Positions 19,781-28,667 of a stretch of 64,000 nucleotides of DNA are shown here, one piece after another. The DNA is taken from contig CANMKK010000005.1 in NCBI GenBank assembly GCA_947498455.1, positions 124,001 to 188,000 on the forward strand, in the 5' to 3' direction. How positions within the stretch are numbered: position 1 is the stretch's first letter; each line of letters opens with the position of its first letter. The position numbers were made by a program, and so were the translations under genes. The notes below the pieces were generated by a model. The model saw only the letters and a program-made list of their open reading frames with translations. It was not told the DNA's origin and did not search any database. Source of the stretch: an uncultured Aquimarina sp. (GTDB taxonomy: Bacteria; Bacteroidota; Bacteroidia; Flavobacteriales; Flavobacteriaceae).

Positions 19781-19820
19781 AAGAAGTAATTTTTTCGTTT
19801 TTAGAAATTACTTCTTTTAC
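19781..19820 (+). promoter_or_regulatory. Terminator-like leader hairpin before the sugar transferase gene
   Basis: Twelve-bp perfect arms (19781-19792 AAGAAGTAATTT, 19805-19816), 12-base loop and a short T-run in and after the right arm. It ends about 40 bases before the ATG at 19858, so it may attenuate transcription or shape mRNA stability. No antiterminator gene is seen nearby. Confidence 0.5.
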
Positions 19821-19857
19821 TACCCAACAATAACACTTAATAAATCTATTGCATTAC

Positions 19858-21018
19858 ATGATTAACAGAAATATTAGTGTTGAAGCTTATCCAATTTGGA
19901 GTAAGAAGTATAAAGTCCTTACCAGTTTAATTTCTTCAGACACTATTCCTTATGCGTTAAGGGTTAAAAGTAAGGTTGCAATTAGGGGAACAATTGCAAA
20001 AAAATTAGGAAATAAAGCTTGTGATTACATTACAAGCTATATACAAAACTATAAACTTTTTAATGTTAGAATATGTAACACAAGAAAAGAAAACGACATA
20101 ATTTCTGGTCATTTAGATACTTATAAGGCCATTATAAATTTAAAAAAAGTCAATGATTACAGGCGTATTAATAAATTTTTTGAAGCTGTAAACGAAAAAT
20201 TACCAATCGATGGGATATTTATTAATCGGGTAGAAATCTATGATACCAGAAAAGAACGGATTTTAAAAAAGTTACCCAAACCATTGAATCGAATACATCA
20301 CTTTTTAGATTACATATTTCATAGAGTGATGCCAAAACTAAAATTAACCAGCGCCCTATATTTTAATATAACTGATGGTTACGATAGGGTACTTACCAAA
20401 ACCGAATTGTTAGGAAGGTTATATTCTTGTGGTTTTGATATTATAGATGAAAAAATAATTGATGAACACCTATATTTTGTGGCTAAAAAAAGAAAAACGC
20501 CATCATACGATATGAATCCTACGTATGGGCCTCTTATAAGCCTGCGAAGAGTTGGTAAAAATGGAAAACAAATCAATGTTTATAAGTTCCGTACAATGTA
20601 TCCTTATTCCGAGTATTTACAACAATATATTTTCGAAAAAAATAATTTGAGAAAAGGAGGTAAATTAAATGGGGACTTTAGAATCTCTAATCTTGGTAAG
20701 CTTTTAAGAAAGTATTGGATAGATGAACTACCTATGATCTTTAATTGTATTATTGGTGATATGAAAATAATAGGTGTTCGCCCTCTAAGTAATCAATATT
20801 TTAATCTATACACTAAAGAATTACGAGAGAAGCGAACAAAATTTAAACCTGGACTTATTCCACCCTTTTATGCGGATATGCCTGAAACTTTAGATGAAAT
20901 CATGGAATCTGAACTAAACTACTTAAATGAGTATGAAAAAAACCCTCTCCTAACAGATATCAGGTATACATATAAAATTTTTAAGAATATAATAGTTAAA
21001 GGAAAAAGGAGCCTATAA
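19858..21018 (+). CDS. Sugar transferase domain joined to a methyltransferase-like N-terminal domain
   Basis: About 386 aa. The C-terminal 165 residues match the bacterial sugar transferase (polyprenyl-phosphate glycosyl-1-phosphate transferase) core: GPLISLRRVGKNGKQINVYKFRTM, DFRISNLGKLLRKYWIDELPMIFNCIIGDMKIIGVRPLS, with the DE dyad in DELP. The usual N-terminal membrane re-entrant helix is missing. Instead residues 1-225 have no membrane segment and end KTELLGRLYSCGFDIIDEKII...HLYFVAKK, which looks like the tail of a class I methyltransferase but without a clear glycine-rich SAM loop. ATG 19858 is preferred over the TTG at 19849. It may start repeat-unit synthesis; membrane attachment is unexplained. 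Confidence 0.75.
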   Translation: MINRNISVEAYPIWSKKYKVLTSLISSDTIPYALRVKSKVAIRGTIAKKLGNKACDYITSYIQNYKLFNVRICNTRKENDIISGHLDTYKAIINLKKVNDYRRINKFFEAVNEKLPIDGIFINRVEIYDTRKERILKKLPKPLNRIHHFLDYIFHRVMPKLKLTSALYFNITDGYDRVLTKTELLGRLYSCGFDIIDEKIIDEHLYFVAKKRKTPSYDMNPTYGPLISLRRVGKNGKQINVYKFRTMYPYSEYLQQYIFEKNNLRKGGKLNGDFRISNLGKLLRKYWIDELPMIFNCIIGDMKIIGVRPLSNQYFNLYTKELREKRTKFKPGLIPPFYADMPETLDEIMESELNYLNEYEKNPLLTDIRYTYKIFKNIIVKGKRSL

Positions 21019-21500
21019 CCAAAGTAATAAATCGAAACTTTTTTTGCCCACATTTCTCTTTTCTCTTTTTTCCTACACCCCATACCATTTTTAATTACCG
21101 TATAAAAAAACTTTTTATACGGTAATTATATTAACTCCTGATGCTATTTCTCAATATAAACCATGTAAAACACTGAAATTCAAATTTTTTAAAACTCTCG
21201 ATTCTTGTTCCATAAAGCGATAGTGATCTTAAATCTCTATTGGACACTAATGATTTTTAATACATTATTATACGATTTACGTATAAAACTTTTGCAGTTT
21301 AGCCACCAAAATAAACACCTATAAAACAGCGGTTTAAACACTACTACAACTAATCCATCAACTAAAAAAAGCTTTCTAAACAAGAATGAGCTTGAATTAC
21401 AATTGAGATATATTTTGAAATTTCCCCATAATTATTCATTAATATTAAGTAAATTTATGCTAGACACTTAATAATTCTTTAACCGTAAGCATTTCTTTAA
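21019..21500. other. Intergenic region between sugar transferase and Wzc genes
   Basis: About 480 AT-rich bases. It contains the strong hairpin at 21093-21127; otherwise I see no gene. A -7-like TAAATTTA (21449) lies about 50 bases before the wzc start but has no properly spaced TTG. Confidence 0.55.
21093..21127. terminator. Strong hairpin, probable terminator after the sugar transferase gene
   Basis: Sixteen-bp perfect arms (21093-21108 and 21112-21127) with a 3-base loop; the stem itself carries A5 and T5 runs. It is 75 bases after the stop at 21018 and could work on both strands. There is no long T-tract outside the stem. Confidence 0.6.
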
Positions 21501-23846
21501 ATGGACTATGAAATAGATGATGATTCCGAAAATCTATTTGTAAAAGAGCTCTTAGAAAAATACCTTGCCCATTGGAAGCTTTTTATATTTGCTTTCGTTA
21601 TATGTTTTACTTTAGGTTTTTTCTATCTACGCTATACCCCTAAGCTGTATCGAGTCACCTCTACTATTCTACTGAAATCTGAAAAAAACGATATCGTATC
21701 GGAGCTTTCTGCTTTGGAAGACCTTACCATATTTAAAAACACAGACAAGGAATTAGAAAATGAGATTGCCATACTTGGATCCAGATCCTTAATAGAAGGG
21801 GTTGTAAAAAAATTAAACCTTAACATTCAATATTATCATAAAACCAAATACTCTAAAAGATTTGTAGAAATTGCGCACGACTCATCTCCTATCAAAGTAA
21901 GTTTTATTGGAAATTACGATCCTAAAAAAACATCAAAATTCATCATACATATTATTCCCGACGGAAAGTTTATTATCAAAGATGATGAAAAAAAAATCAT
22001 TTCCAATGGAGCCTTTAATCAATGTGTAAGCTCACCATTTGGAGATATTTTTATAGAACCTAATTATGAAGTTCTTGTAAAATATATGTATGCTAACATT
22101 CATGTCAATATAGCTCCATTGACCGATACTGTAGATAGATATAAATCTATAATAAATATAGGGATCACTAATAAAAATACAAGTGTAGTAGCCTTAACCA
22201 TGACCACTAGTACTAAAAAAATAGCTACGGAAATCCTTAATAGCCTAATAGAAGAGTATAATGATGATGTAATCAATGATAAGAATAAAATATCTAGTAA
22301 TACTTCTGATTTCATTAATGAACGTCTGGACATTATTAATCAAGAATTAGACATACTAGAAAAAAGTGTAGAATCCTTTAAATCTACTAATAACCTTACA
22401 GATCTTACATCAGAAGCTTCTATAATGTTGATGAATGCCTCTGAGAGTGAAAAGCAAATTCTAGAAACAACAATACAAATAGGCTTGGCAGATTTTTTAC
22501 TAGATTTTATTAAAAACTCAAAAAATGAACTTTTACCAGTTAATCTAGGTTTTAGTGATCTTACTGCTGTAGAAATTATTAATACTTATAATGACATCTC
22601 ATTACAAAGAAATAAATTATTAAAAATATCAGGAGAAGAAAATCCTTTATTAGCTCTACATACCGAAAAACTAGCTGATCTAAGGTTAAGCTTACAACAA
22701 AGTCTGCTAAACCAAAAAAAAACATTAGAATTAAAGGTTAACAGATTAAAAAGTAGAGATCTGAAAGTTAATTCTAAAATAGCATCTTTACCAAAAAAAG
22801 AAAGAAAACTAAGAGATAAACAGCGCCAGCAACAAATTAAAGAAACTTTATTTCTATATCTTTTGGAAAAAAGAGAGGAAGCTGCAATTTCTCTGGCAGC
22901 AAGAGTGTCTAATGTAAAGATTATAGAGAGAGCTTATGCTACGAAAAACCCTATTAAACCAAAGAAAAAAATGGTTTTTATCTCTTGCTTTCTATCCTCT
23001 ATACTATTTCCCGTAATTATCATTTTCTTTAAAGGTTTAATTGATACTAAAATTCGGGATATACAAGAAATAAAGAAAAAATTAAAACTTCCCATAATTG
23101 GCAATATTCCCAAATCTACTGATAGAGAATTAGTAACCCCTAGTACAGATCGATCAATTCTGGCAGAAGCCTTTAGACTTATGGAAACCAACTTGGATTT
23201 TCTTCTTTCTCACTCTAAGAAGAAAGGAAAGACGATTCTTGTAACTTCTAGCATAAAAGGGGAAGGCAAGTCTTTTGTAGCAAGTAATCTGGGAGTTACA
23301 TTAGGAAGATCTGAAAAAAAGGTTGCATTATTAGAAATGGATTTACGCTCGGCTCGACTAAAAAAGCGCATGGATATTAAAGGATATATTGGAATTACCA
23401 ATTACATTAAAGATTCATCGATTCTCATAAAAGATATAGCTAATAATATAAACAACTTTAATAATCTAGATATTTATATTGCCGGCCCAGAACCACCTAA
23501 TCCTACAGAATTATTAAAACATCCTAGGATTAAAGAGTTATTTATGGATTTAAAAAAAGAATATGACTATATAATTATTGACACCCCGCCTATCACAGTG
23601 GTTGCAGACACTCTTTTACTAAGTTCCTATGTAGATTTATGCATTTATGTTATTAGACAAGACTATACAGATAAGAGGCTATTAGAAATTCCTAAAACAC
23701 TAAAACAAGAAAAGAGATTTCCTTTATTTTCTATCCTTTATAATGACATTGATTTTAATAAAACCAATAAGTATAAATATAATTATGGATATGGTGAAAA
23801 AAAAGAAAATACTTTTTTAAAAAAAATACGTAAAAGATTTACTTAA
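21501..23846 (+). CDS. wzc: Wzc-type polysaccharide co-polymerase with BY-kinase domain
   Basis: The 781-residue inner-membrane protein has a Wzz domain flanked by TM1 (about 28-45) and TM2 (about 491-511), long helical segments between, and a C-terminal cytoplasmic tyrosine-kinase domain. Kinase motifs: Walker A SSIKGEGKS with Lys590, Walker A' VALLEMDLRSA (Glu in place of the usual Asp), and Walker B YDYIIIDTPP. The tail has a Tyr cluster (YKYNYGYG) as the expected autophosphorylation site, followed by basic residues. It controls polymer length and export with an outer-membrane Wza, which is not in the window. Closest relatives are the Bacteroidota Wzc/Etk proteins. Confidence 0.92.
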   Translation: MDYEIDDDSENLFVKELLEKYLAHWKLFIFAFVICFTLGFFYLRYTPKLYRVTSTILLKSEKNDIVSELSALEDLTIFKNTDKELENEIAILGSRSLIEGVVKKLNLNIQYYHKTKYSKRFVEIAHDSSPIKVSFIGNYDPKKTSKFIIHIIPDGKFIIKDDEKKIISNGAFNQCVSSPFGDIFIEPNYEVLVKYMYANIHVNIAPLTDTVDRYKSIINIGITNKNTSVVALTMTTSTKKIATEILNSLIEEYNDDVINDKNKISSNTSDFINERLDIINQELDILEKSVESFKSTNNLTDLTSEASIMLMNASESEKQILETTIQIGLADFLLDFIKNSKNELLPVNLGFSDLTAVEIINTYNDISLQRNKLLKISGEENPLLALHTEKLADLRLSLQQSLLNQKKTLELKVNRLKSRDLKVNSKIASLPKKERKLRDKQRQQQIKETLFLYLLEKREEAAISLAARVSNVKIIERAYATKNPIKPKKKMVFISCFLSSILFPVIIIFFKGLIDTKIRDIQEIKKKLKLPIIGNIPKSTDRELVTPSTDRSILAEAFRLMETNLDFLLSHSKKKGKTILVTSSIKGEGKSFVASNLGVTLGRSEKKVALLEMDLRSARLKKRMDIKGYIGITNYIKDSSILIKDIANNINNFNNLDIYIAGPEPPNPTELLKHPRIKELFMDLKKEYDYIIIDTPPITVVADTLLLSSYVDLCIYVIRQDYTDKRLLEIPKTLKQEKRFPLFSILYNDIDFNKTNKYKYNYGYGEKKENTFLKKIRKRFT

Positions 23847-24159
23847 TGGTGGTTATTTTATTTCGAAATAAAAAATATTTTGTTAAATATCTCTAAACGA
23901 AATCAATCTTGTAATCATTCTCAAAAAATGATCAACACCAAGTCGTCTAACAAAAAAAGAGAATATTCCCATATATTTTTCTTAAAATTCATGTATAAAC
24001 TTAAAAAAAAACTCTACCTTTAAAATACTATACATATCGGAATATCCCCATTCCTTTCTACATAATCAATTAAACTATCGTAAACTCATCTCGTCTATTC
24101 TTGTTCAATAAGGTATTAATTTCCCTTAATAAGTATTTATTAGATGAAAAATATAGTTC
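23847..24159. other. Intergenic region with an 18-bp palindrome
   Basis: About 310 bases without a gene. A perfect palindrome TTTTATTTCGAAATAAAA at 23856-23873, 10 bases after the wzc stop, could be a weak terminator. A near -7 box TACCTTTA around 24015 lacks a spaced TTG. Confidence 0.5.
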
Positions 24160-25089
24160 ATGAAAAAAGTAAAAGATAAATTTTGTTTACTGACAAATGA
24201 TGTGGAAACAACATCCATTTGGCATAATTCTTTGCGCAATGAAACAGGGAAGAAAGTATTAGAAGAAGGTATGCCTATCCTCTTAGATTTATACCAAAAA
24301 TACAATATCAAATCTACCTTTTTTTTCACAGGGTACATAGCAAAGCTGTATCCAGAAATTGTGAAAATGATTGTTCCATATGGACATGAGGTTGCCAGCC
24401 ATGGCATGTCACATGAAAAATCCGATGGTTTTGATGAGATGTCTCTAGAAAAACAAATTAATCATTTAAAAAAATCCAAAGCCCTATTAGAAGATATCTC
24501 TGGATTAGAAGTGACTTCCTTTAGAGCTCCTGCCTTAAGAGTTAACGATAGGACAATTATAGCTCTAGAAAAAGCAGGTTATCAGATTGACAGTTCTATT
24601 GCTTCTCAACGTTTTGATATGTTCATGTCTTTTGGAGGATTACAAAAGCTTAATTGGTTAACTGCCCCAAGATTACCATATCAGACATCAAAAAAATCAT
24701 TATTTAAAAAAGGTAATAGTTCGATTACAGAAGTACCTTTAAGTGCCAGTTTACTTCCATACGTAGGTACAACAATGCGTATTTTCCCTTTTCTCACATC
24801 TATACAGCGTAGACTACTTTCATTAGAATCAAAAATGAATGGAAAACCAATAGTCTTTGATATTCATCCTAATGAGTTTATTGATGAAAGCAATGAAGAA
24901 AGAACTATAAACAAAAGATCTTCTAATCTTATCGCTAGTTTTTTACAAGATACGCTAAGATCAAAACTTAAAATAAAGAACTTAGGGAAAAATGGTGTTG
25001 ACTTATATGAAAGAGAAATAAAATACTTTATTTCCGAACATTATCGTTTTTCTACAGTTAAGGATTATTGTAAATTATTGAATACCTGA
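24160..25089 (+). CDS. Polysaccharide deacetylase family protein
   Basis: The 309-residue protein has CE4/NodB motifs: LLTNDVETTS (metal-binding Asp), STFFFTGYIAKLYPEIVKMI, HEVASHGMSHE (the H-x-x-x-H pair), FRAPALRVND and a late His in VFDIHPNEF. It lacks a signal peptide. This is the plan of deacetylases such as those acting on lipid-linked or nucleotide-linked N-acetyl sugars. It lies 5 bases before a formyltransferase gene. The likely pair of steps is removal of an N-acetyl group followed by N-formylation, which is inference from adjacency. Confidence 0.85.
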   Translation: MKKVKDKFCLLTNDVETTSIWHNSLRNETGKKVLEEGMPILLDLYQKYNIKSTFFFTGYIAKLYPEIVKMIVPYGHEVASHGMSHEKSDGFDEMSLEKQINHLKKSKALLEDISGLEVTSFRAPALRVNDRTIIALEKAGYQIDSSIASQRFDMFMSFGGLQKLNWLTAPRLPYQTSKKSLFKKGNSSITEVPLSASLLPYVGTTMRIFPFLTSIQRRLLSLESKMNGKPIVFDIHPNEFIDESNEERTINKRSSNLIASFLQDTLRSKLKIKNLGKNGVDLYEREIKYFISEHYRFSTVKDYCKLLNT

Positions 25090-25094
25090 ATAAT

Positions 25095-25886
25095 ATGAGA
25101 ATTTATATAATCACTATGGATGACCCTATCCAAACATATGACTTTATAAAAGATATTATTAAAGGTCGTAAGGATGATATTGTTGGTTTAGCTGTTCCAA
25201 ATGGAGACAGGTTGACTCTTTCTAAAGGTAAGTCAAAATACACATACATTATTTCATTACTTTTAATAATGGGACCTTATCATTTTGCTAAAAATGCGTG
25301 TATTACTATTACCCATAAAATAAAAAAGAAACTGGGAAGTTTTGGATGGATTAATGACCCAACAATAATAGGGTATGCCAAATCTCAAAATATAGAAATC
25401 AAACGTATTAAATCACCAAATAATGAAGAATTCAGAAAGTATTTAGAATCTCTAAACTTAGATATTATTATAAATCAAAGTCAAAGTTTTATTAAAAAGG
25501 ATTTATTAAAAATTCCTAAAATTGGTGTTTTAAATCGACATAATGCTTTATTACCCAAAAACAGAGGTCGATTAACGCCTTTTTGGGCACTTTATAAAGG
25601 AGAAAAAGAAACTGGTGTTTCAATACATTTCGTAGAAGAATCTTTAGATTCAGGGGATATTATTGTCCAAAAAAAGTATACAATTTCAAAAAAAGATACT
25701 TTTAATACTTTAGTAAAAAAGAACTACTCCTTTGCATCCCAAGCTATGCTAGACGCACTAAAAAAATTAGAACAAAAAACTAATCAATTTTTCCCTAATG
25801 ATGATCATTTGGCAACGTACAATTCGACTCCATCACTTAAGGAAGCGATAGACTATAGGTGGAAAAAACTGAAACGCCAATTGTAA
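25095..25886 (+). CDS. Formyltransferase-family protein (sugar N-formyltransferase candidate)
   Basis: The 263-residue protein has the formyltransferase catalytic triad pattern: Asn in LDIIINQSQS, His in GVLNRHNALLPKNRG, and Asp in VEESLDSGDIIVQKK. The family uses N10-formyltetrahydrofolate; members in polysaccharide loci formylate amino groups of dTDP- or UDP-amino sugars. The N-terminal third (residues 1-95) is less typical than methionyl-tRNA formyltransferase, which fits a sugar enzyme. It is the last + strand gene of the polysaccharide region and is coupled to the deacetylase gene upstream. Confidence 0.82.
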   Translation: MRIYIITMDDPIQTYDFIKDIIKGRKDDIVGLAVPNGDRLTLSKGKSKYTYIISLLLIMGPYHFAKNACITITHKIKKKLGSFGWINDPTIIGYAKSQNIEIKRIKSPNNEEFRKYLESLNLDIIINQSQSFIKKDLLKIPKIGVLNRHNALLPKNRGRLTPFWALYKGEKETGVSIHFVEESLDSGDIIVQKKYTISKKDTFNTLVKKNYSFASQAMLDALKKLEQKTNQFFPNDDHLATYNSTPSLKEAIDYRWKKLKRQL

Positions 25887-25990
25887 CATAACCTTAGTTA
25901 TTAAAAAAATAGCAATAATACGAATTGAATAGTTAGTAACTTCGCTTGAAAAATCAATCTACCTTAGATCAAACTATTTATTATTCTAAA

Positions 25991-27007
25991 TCAAAGTTTC
26001 ACCTTACTATAAATCGGATAATGATCAGAGAGCTCTATATCAAAACTTTTAAAATCGATAACTTCACTATCACTAGGGACTAATATAAAATCAATACGTG
26101 CAGGAAACAGATCAAATTTAAAAGTTTTTCCGAACCCCTTCCCTGCCTCTTTAAAAGTATCCTGAAGGCCTTCTGATTTTATTTTATAGTATATATAAGA
26201 ATATGCGGTATTATTAAAATCTCCCACCACTATATTCTTATATGGAGATGATTTCATATGTACTATTAGTTGTTCTACCTGATTTTGTTGTTTCTTAAAC
26301 GAAAATTGGATACGTTTCAATAACTTTTGAGAATCTGCCTTAGCCAATTCATCTGTTTTAGAATTAATTCTATGAGACTGCAAATGTATATTATATAAGC
26401 GTATCGTATCGGTACCCTTAACAATATCTGCATAAATAACATTATTAGCTGTTTTTTCGAAATTTAAAGAACCCTTATTTATGAATGGGTATCTAGAAAA
26501 AATCACCAAGGCCAATTCTCCATTGTCGTTATTAAAATACTCATATTTATGAGGATACTGTTTAAAATCAATATCCGGATTATTATAAAATTCCTGTGCG
26601 CAAAAAATATCCGGATTTTGCTCTTTAACCAGCTTAGAGATATTTTGTGGGATCTCATCAGAATCTATCCACCGAAAACGATTAAAACTATGCACATTAT
26701 AACTCAATAGAGAAATACTACCTTCTTTATCTTCAGAAGATTTTCCTCTTAATTTATATAATGATGATACATGAGAAATACCTAGAATTAATACTATCAG
26801 CGATAGTAGCATTTTTCGTTTTAATAATATCAACCAATACAGAAGAAACAATACATTGATTATTATTAAAATAGGTACCGTAAGGCTTAACACAGATAAC
26901 AATGGAAATACCTGAGGAGAAACATAAGGCAATAAATAAGATAGTAATAGAGCAAAAGCTATAATAGAATTGATCACAAAAACTATCTTATGAATCACTT
27001 TTCTCAT
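25991..27007 (-). CDS. Endonuclease/exonuclease/phosphatase (EEP) family membrane protein
   Basis: The 338-residue protein begins with about three hydrophobic segments (residues 8-90), then an EEP domain with the usual motifs: LLSYNVHSFNRF, IFCAQEFYNN (metal-binding Glu), VVGDFNNTAYS (Asp/Asn) and ELSDHYPIYS (Asp-His near the C-terminus). Such proteins cleave phosphodiesters in nucleic acids or lipids; the membrane anchor places this domain at the envelope. It is 2 bases downstream of the second rhomboid gene, so it belongs to the mutL-rhomboid operon. Substrate unknown. Confidence 0.82.
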   Translation of the reverse strand: MRKVIHKIVFVINSIIAFALLLSYLLPYVSPQVFPLLSVLSLTVPILIIINVLFLLYWLILLKRKMLLSLIVLILGISHVSSLYKLRGKSSEDKEGSISLLSYNVHSFNRFRWIDSDEIPQNISKLVKEQNPDIFCAQEFYNNPDIDFKQYPHKYEYFNNDNGELALVIFSRYPFINKGSLNFEKTANNVIYADIVKGTDTIRLYNIHLQSHRINSKTDELAKADSQKLLKRIQFSFKKQQNQVEQLIVHMKSSPYKNIVVGDFNNTAYSYIYYKIKSEGLQDTFKEAGKGFGKTFKFDLFPARIDFILVPSDSEVIDFKSFDIELSDHYPIYSKVKL

Positions 27008-27009
27008 CC

Positions 27010-27903
27010 CTAATCCTTCCCTGCTTTAAACAATAAATCTTTTTCTTGTTTAGTCAAACTTTCATAACCGCTTTTACTTATTTTATCCAGTATCGCATCA
27101 ATCTGAGCCTGATTGGGGTTTTTATCCCTAGATAGTGTCGTTTTTGTGGAAGACACCTTACTTTTTTTTGATTTATGTACTGTTTTTAACGGGCTTTTTT
27201 TTCTTGGAGTAAACATACTTACCACAGCATCCATAAGTTTCTCAAACCAACTCCCTATATCATTCCCTTTTTTTAGCTGACTGGCATAGAGGTAACCAAA
27301 TAGTGCACCACCAAGATGTGCAATATGTCCTCCTGCATTACCTCCACGTATTTGTATGATATCCAGTACTACTAAAAAAGCTGCTATCCACCAAAACTTT
27401 ATATTTCCTAAAAACATAAGCCGTATACTCATATTAGGAATATACGTAGCCGTAGCAATTAATATTGCCATTACTGAAGCAGACGCTCCTAATAAGGTCG
27501 GTGAACCTACATCCGAAAAAGCCGGAAACAAGTTATAGGATAACATATAAAACAATCCTCCAAAAATGGCTCCTAAAAAATAGGTAGTGAGTACTCTTTT
27601 GGCCGTTAAATAGGATATAAAATATCTCCCCGAAAAATATAAGATGATCATATTAGAAGCAATATGCAGTATTTCTTCATGAAGAAATGCATAGGTAATA
27701 ATTGTCCAGGGTTTTACAATGAATTCGTTGAATTCTTTCGGGAAAACAAACAAGTCATATATAAAACCGCTTGGTAATTTAAATAAGAAGGATAACGTAT
27801 TTATAAGATGAAATGAAATAAATACCAATACATTAATGACTATCAATTTTTCTATGATAGTCATCATTTTATACTTAAGTTTTAAATCATGTATAAATGA
27901 CAT
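27010..27903 (-). CDS. Rhomboid-family intramembrane serine protease (second of pair)
   Basis: About 297 aa with six hydrophobic segments followed by a basic cytoplasmic tail of about 80 residues. The catalytic Ser lies in LLGASASVMAIL (usual GxSG, here GASA) and the catalytic His in NAGGHIAHLGGALFGYLY. The start is placed at ATG 27903, which overlaps the TAA of the upstream rhomboid gene by one base; the longer reading from TTG 27912 is less likely. Two rhomboids side by side after mutL is an arrangement I recall in several Flavobacteriia. Substrates are unknown. Confidence 0.85.
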   Translation of the reverse strand: MSFIHDLKLKYKMMTIIEKLIVINVLVFISFHLINTLSFLFKLPSGFIYDLFVFPKEFNEFIVKPWTIITYAFLHEEILHIASNMIILYFSGRYFISYLTAKRVLTTYFLGAIFGGLFYMLSYNLFPAFSDVGSPTLLGASASVMAILIATATYIPNMSIRLMFLGNIKFWWIAAFLVVLDIIQIRGGNAGGHIAHLGGALFGYLYASQLKKGNDIGSWFEKLMDAVVSMFTPRKKSPLKTVHKSKKSKVSSTKTTLSRDKNPNQAQIDAILDKISKSGYESLTKQEKDLLFKAGKD

Positions 27904-28661
27904 TAGTTCCAACGATTTTGATTAAACGAATTTTTTTTCCAATACCACATGGTTATAAATCCTATAACTGCTCCTCCAATATGTGCCCAATGAGCTACAT
28001 TTGTTGCTCCATAAATACTCTGACCAGTAATTCCACCAAACAAATCCATTGCAAAATAAGCACCTACCAAATATTTCGCTTTAATAGGTACAGGAATAAA
28101 CATAAGGTATAAAGGTAAGTTAGGAAATAATACTGCAAATGCAGCAATAATACCCGAAATTGCTCCGGATGCTCCGACCATTGGAGTAGCATAAGAAGAA
28201 ATCATACTTCTTGTCGTATCTATGGAAATACCCTGAAATTCACTAAAACGATTTGTTGCTACCGCTTGCTCTATAAAATTAACGATTTCAGATTTCGTAA
28301 AACCTGCCTGAATATAAGCTTGATACCCTTCCCAATATTGTAAATATGAAAATAAAATTTGTAACCCTGCCGCTCCTAAACCTGCAGAAAAATATAAAAA
28401 CAAAAATTTCTTACGACCTATAGAATACTCCAAATGGCTTCCGAACATATATAACATAAACATATTAAAGAAAATATGCGTGAATGTTTCTTGACTGTGC
28501 ATAAACATATGTGTTATAATCTGCCATACTTGAAAATTTTCATTTTCGGGAAACCATAAAGCAAATAACCTATACGCAGTATCTCCAAGGGTCAAAGCCC
28601 CTATAAAAAAAATAACATTAATAATTAATAATGTTTTTACCGTGTCTGTAATTCTCCCCAT
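27903..28661 (-). CDS. Rhomboid-family intramembrane serine protease (first of pair)
   Basis: The 252-residue membrane protein has the rhomboid active site: Ser in PMVGASGAISGII and His in NVAHWAHIGGAVIGF, plus the upstream segment FTHIFFNMFMLYMFGSHLE, which carries the conserved H-x-x-x-N type motif of loop 1/TM2. A loop of about 60 residues between early membrane segments (YWEGYQAYIQAGF...) is longer than usual. It lies 6 bases downstream of the mutL stop and overlaps the next gene. It cleaves membrane protein substrates within the bilayer; targets are unknown. Confidence 0.88.
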   Translation of the reverse strand: MGRITDTVKTLLIINVIFFIGALTLGDTAYRLFALWFPENENFQVWQIITHMFMHSQETFTHIFFNMFMLYMFGSHLEYSIGRKKFLFLYFSAGLGAAGLQILFSYLQYWEGYQAYIQAGFTKSEIVNFIEQAVATNRFSEFQGISIDTTRSMISSYATPMVGASGAISGIIAAFAVLFPNLPLYLMFIPVPIKAKYLVGAYFAMDLFGGITGQSIYGATNVAHWAHIGGAVIGFITMWYWKKNSFNQNRWN

Positions 28662-28667
28662 ATATCC

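Larger units (their letters stand above)
19245..19857. other. Intergenic region with several inverted repeats, no gene
   Basis: After the terminator at 19305-19341 I see no ORF. Three inverted repeats follow: ATGTAA/TTACAT (19575-19580, 19585-19590), ATACAGGT/ACCTGTAT with a 4-base spacer (19637-19644, 19649-19656), and a 12-bp hairpin at 19781-19816. Two near-matches to a -7 box (TATATTTA at 19661 and 19718) lack a -33 TTG at 19 bases. The region is probably the leader and control region of the sugar transferase gene. Confidence 0.55.

Noticed and set aside
3760..25886. Polysaccharide region as a recently transferred island
   Set aside because: No mobile genes, tRNA or clear compositional break could be shown by eye; such loci are variable but ordinary in this group.
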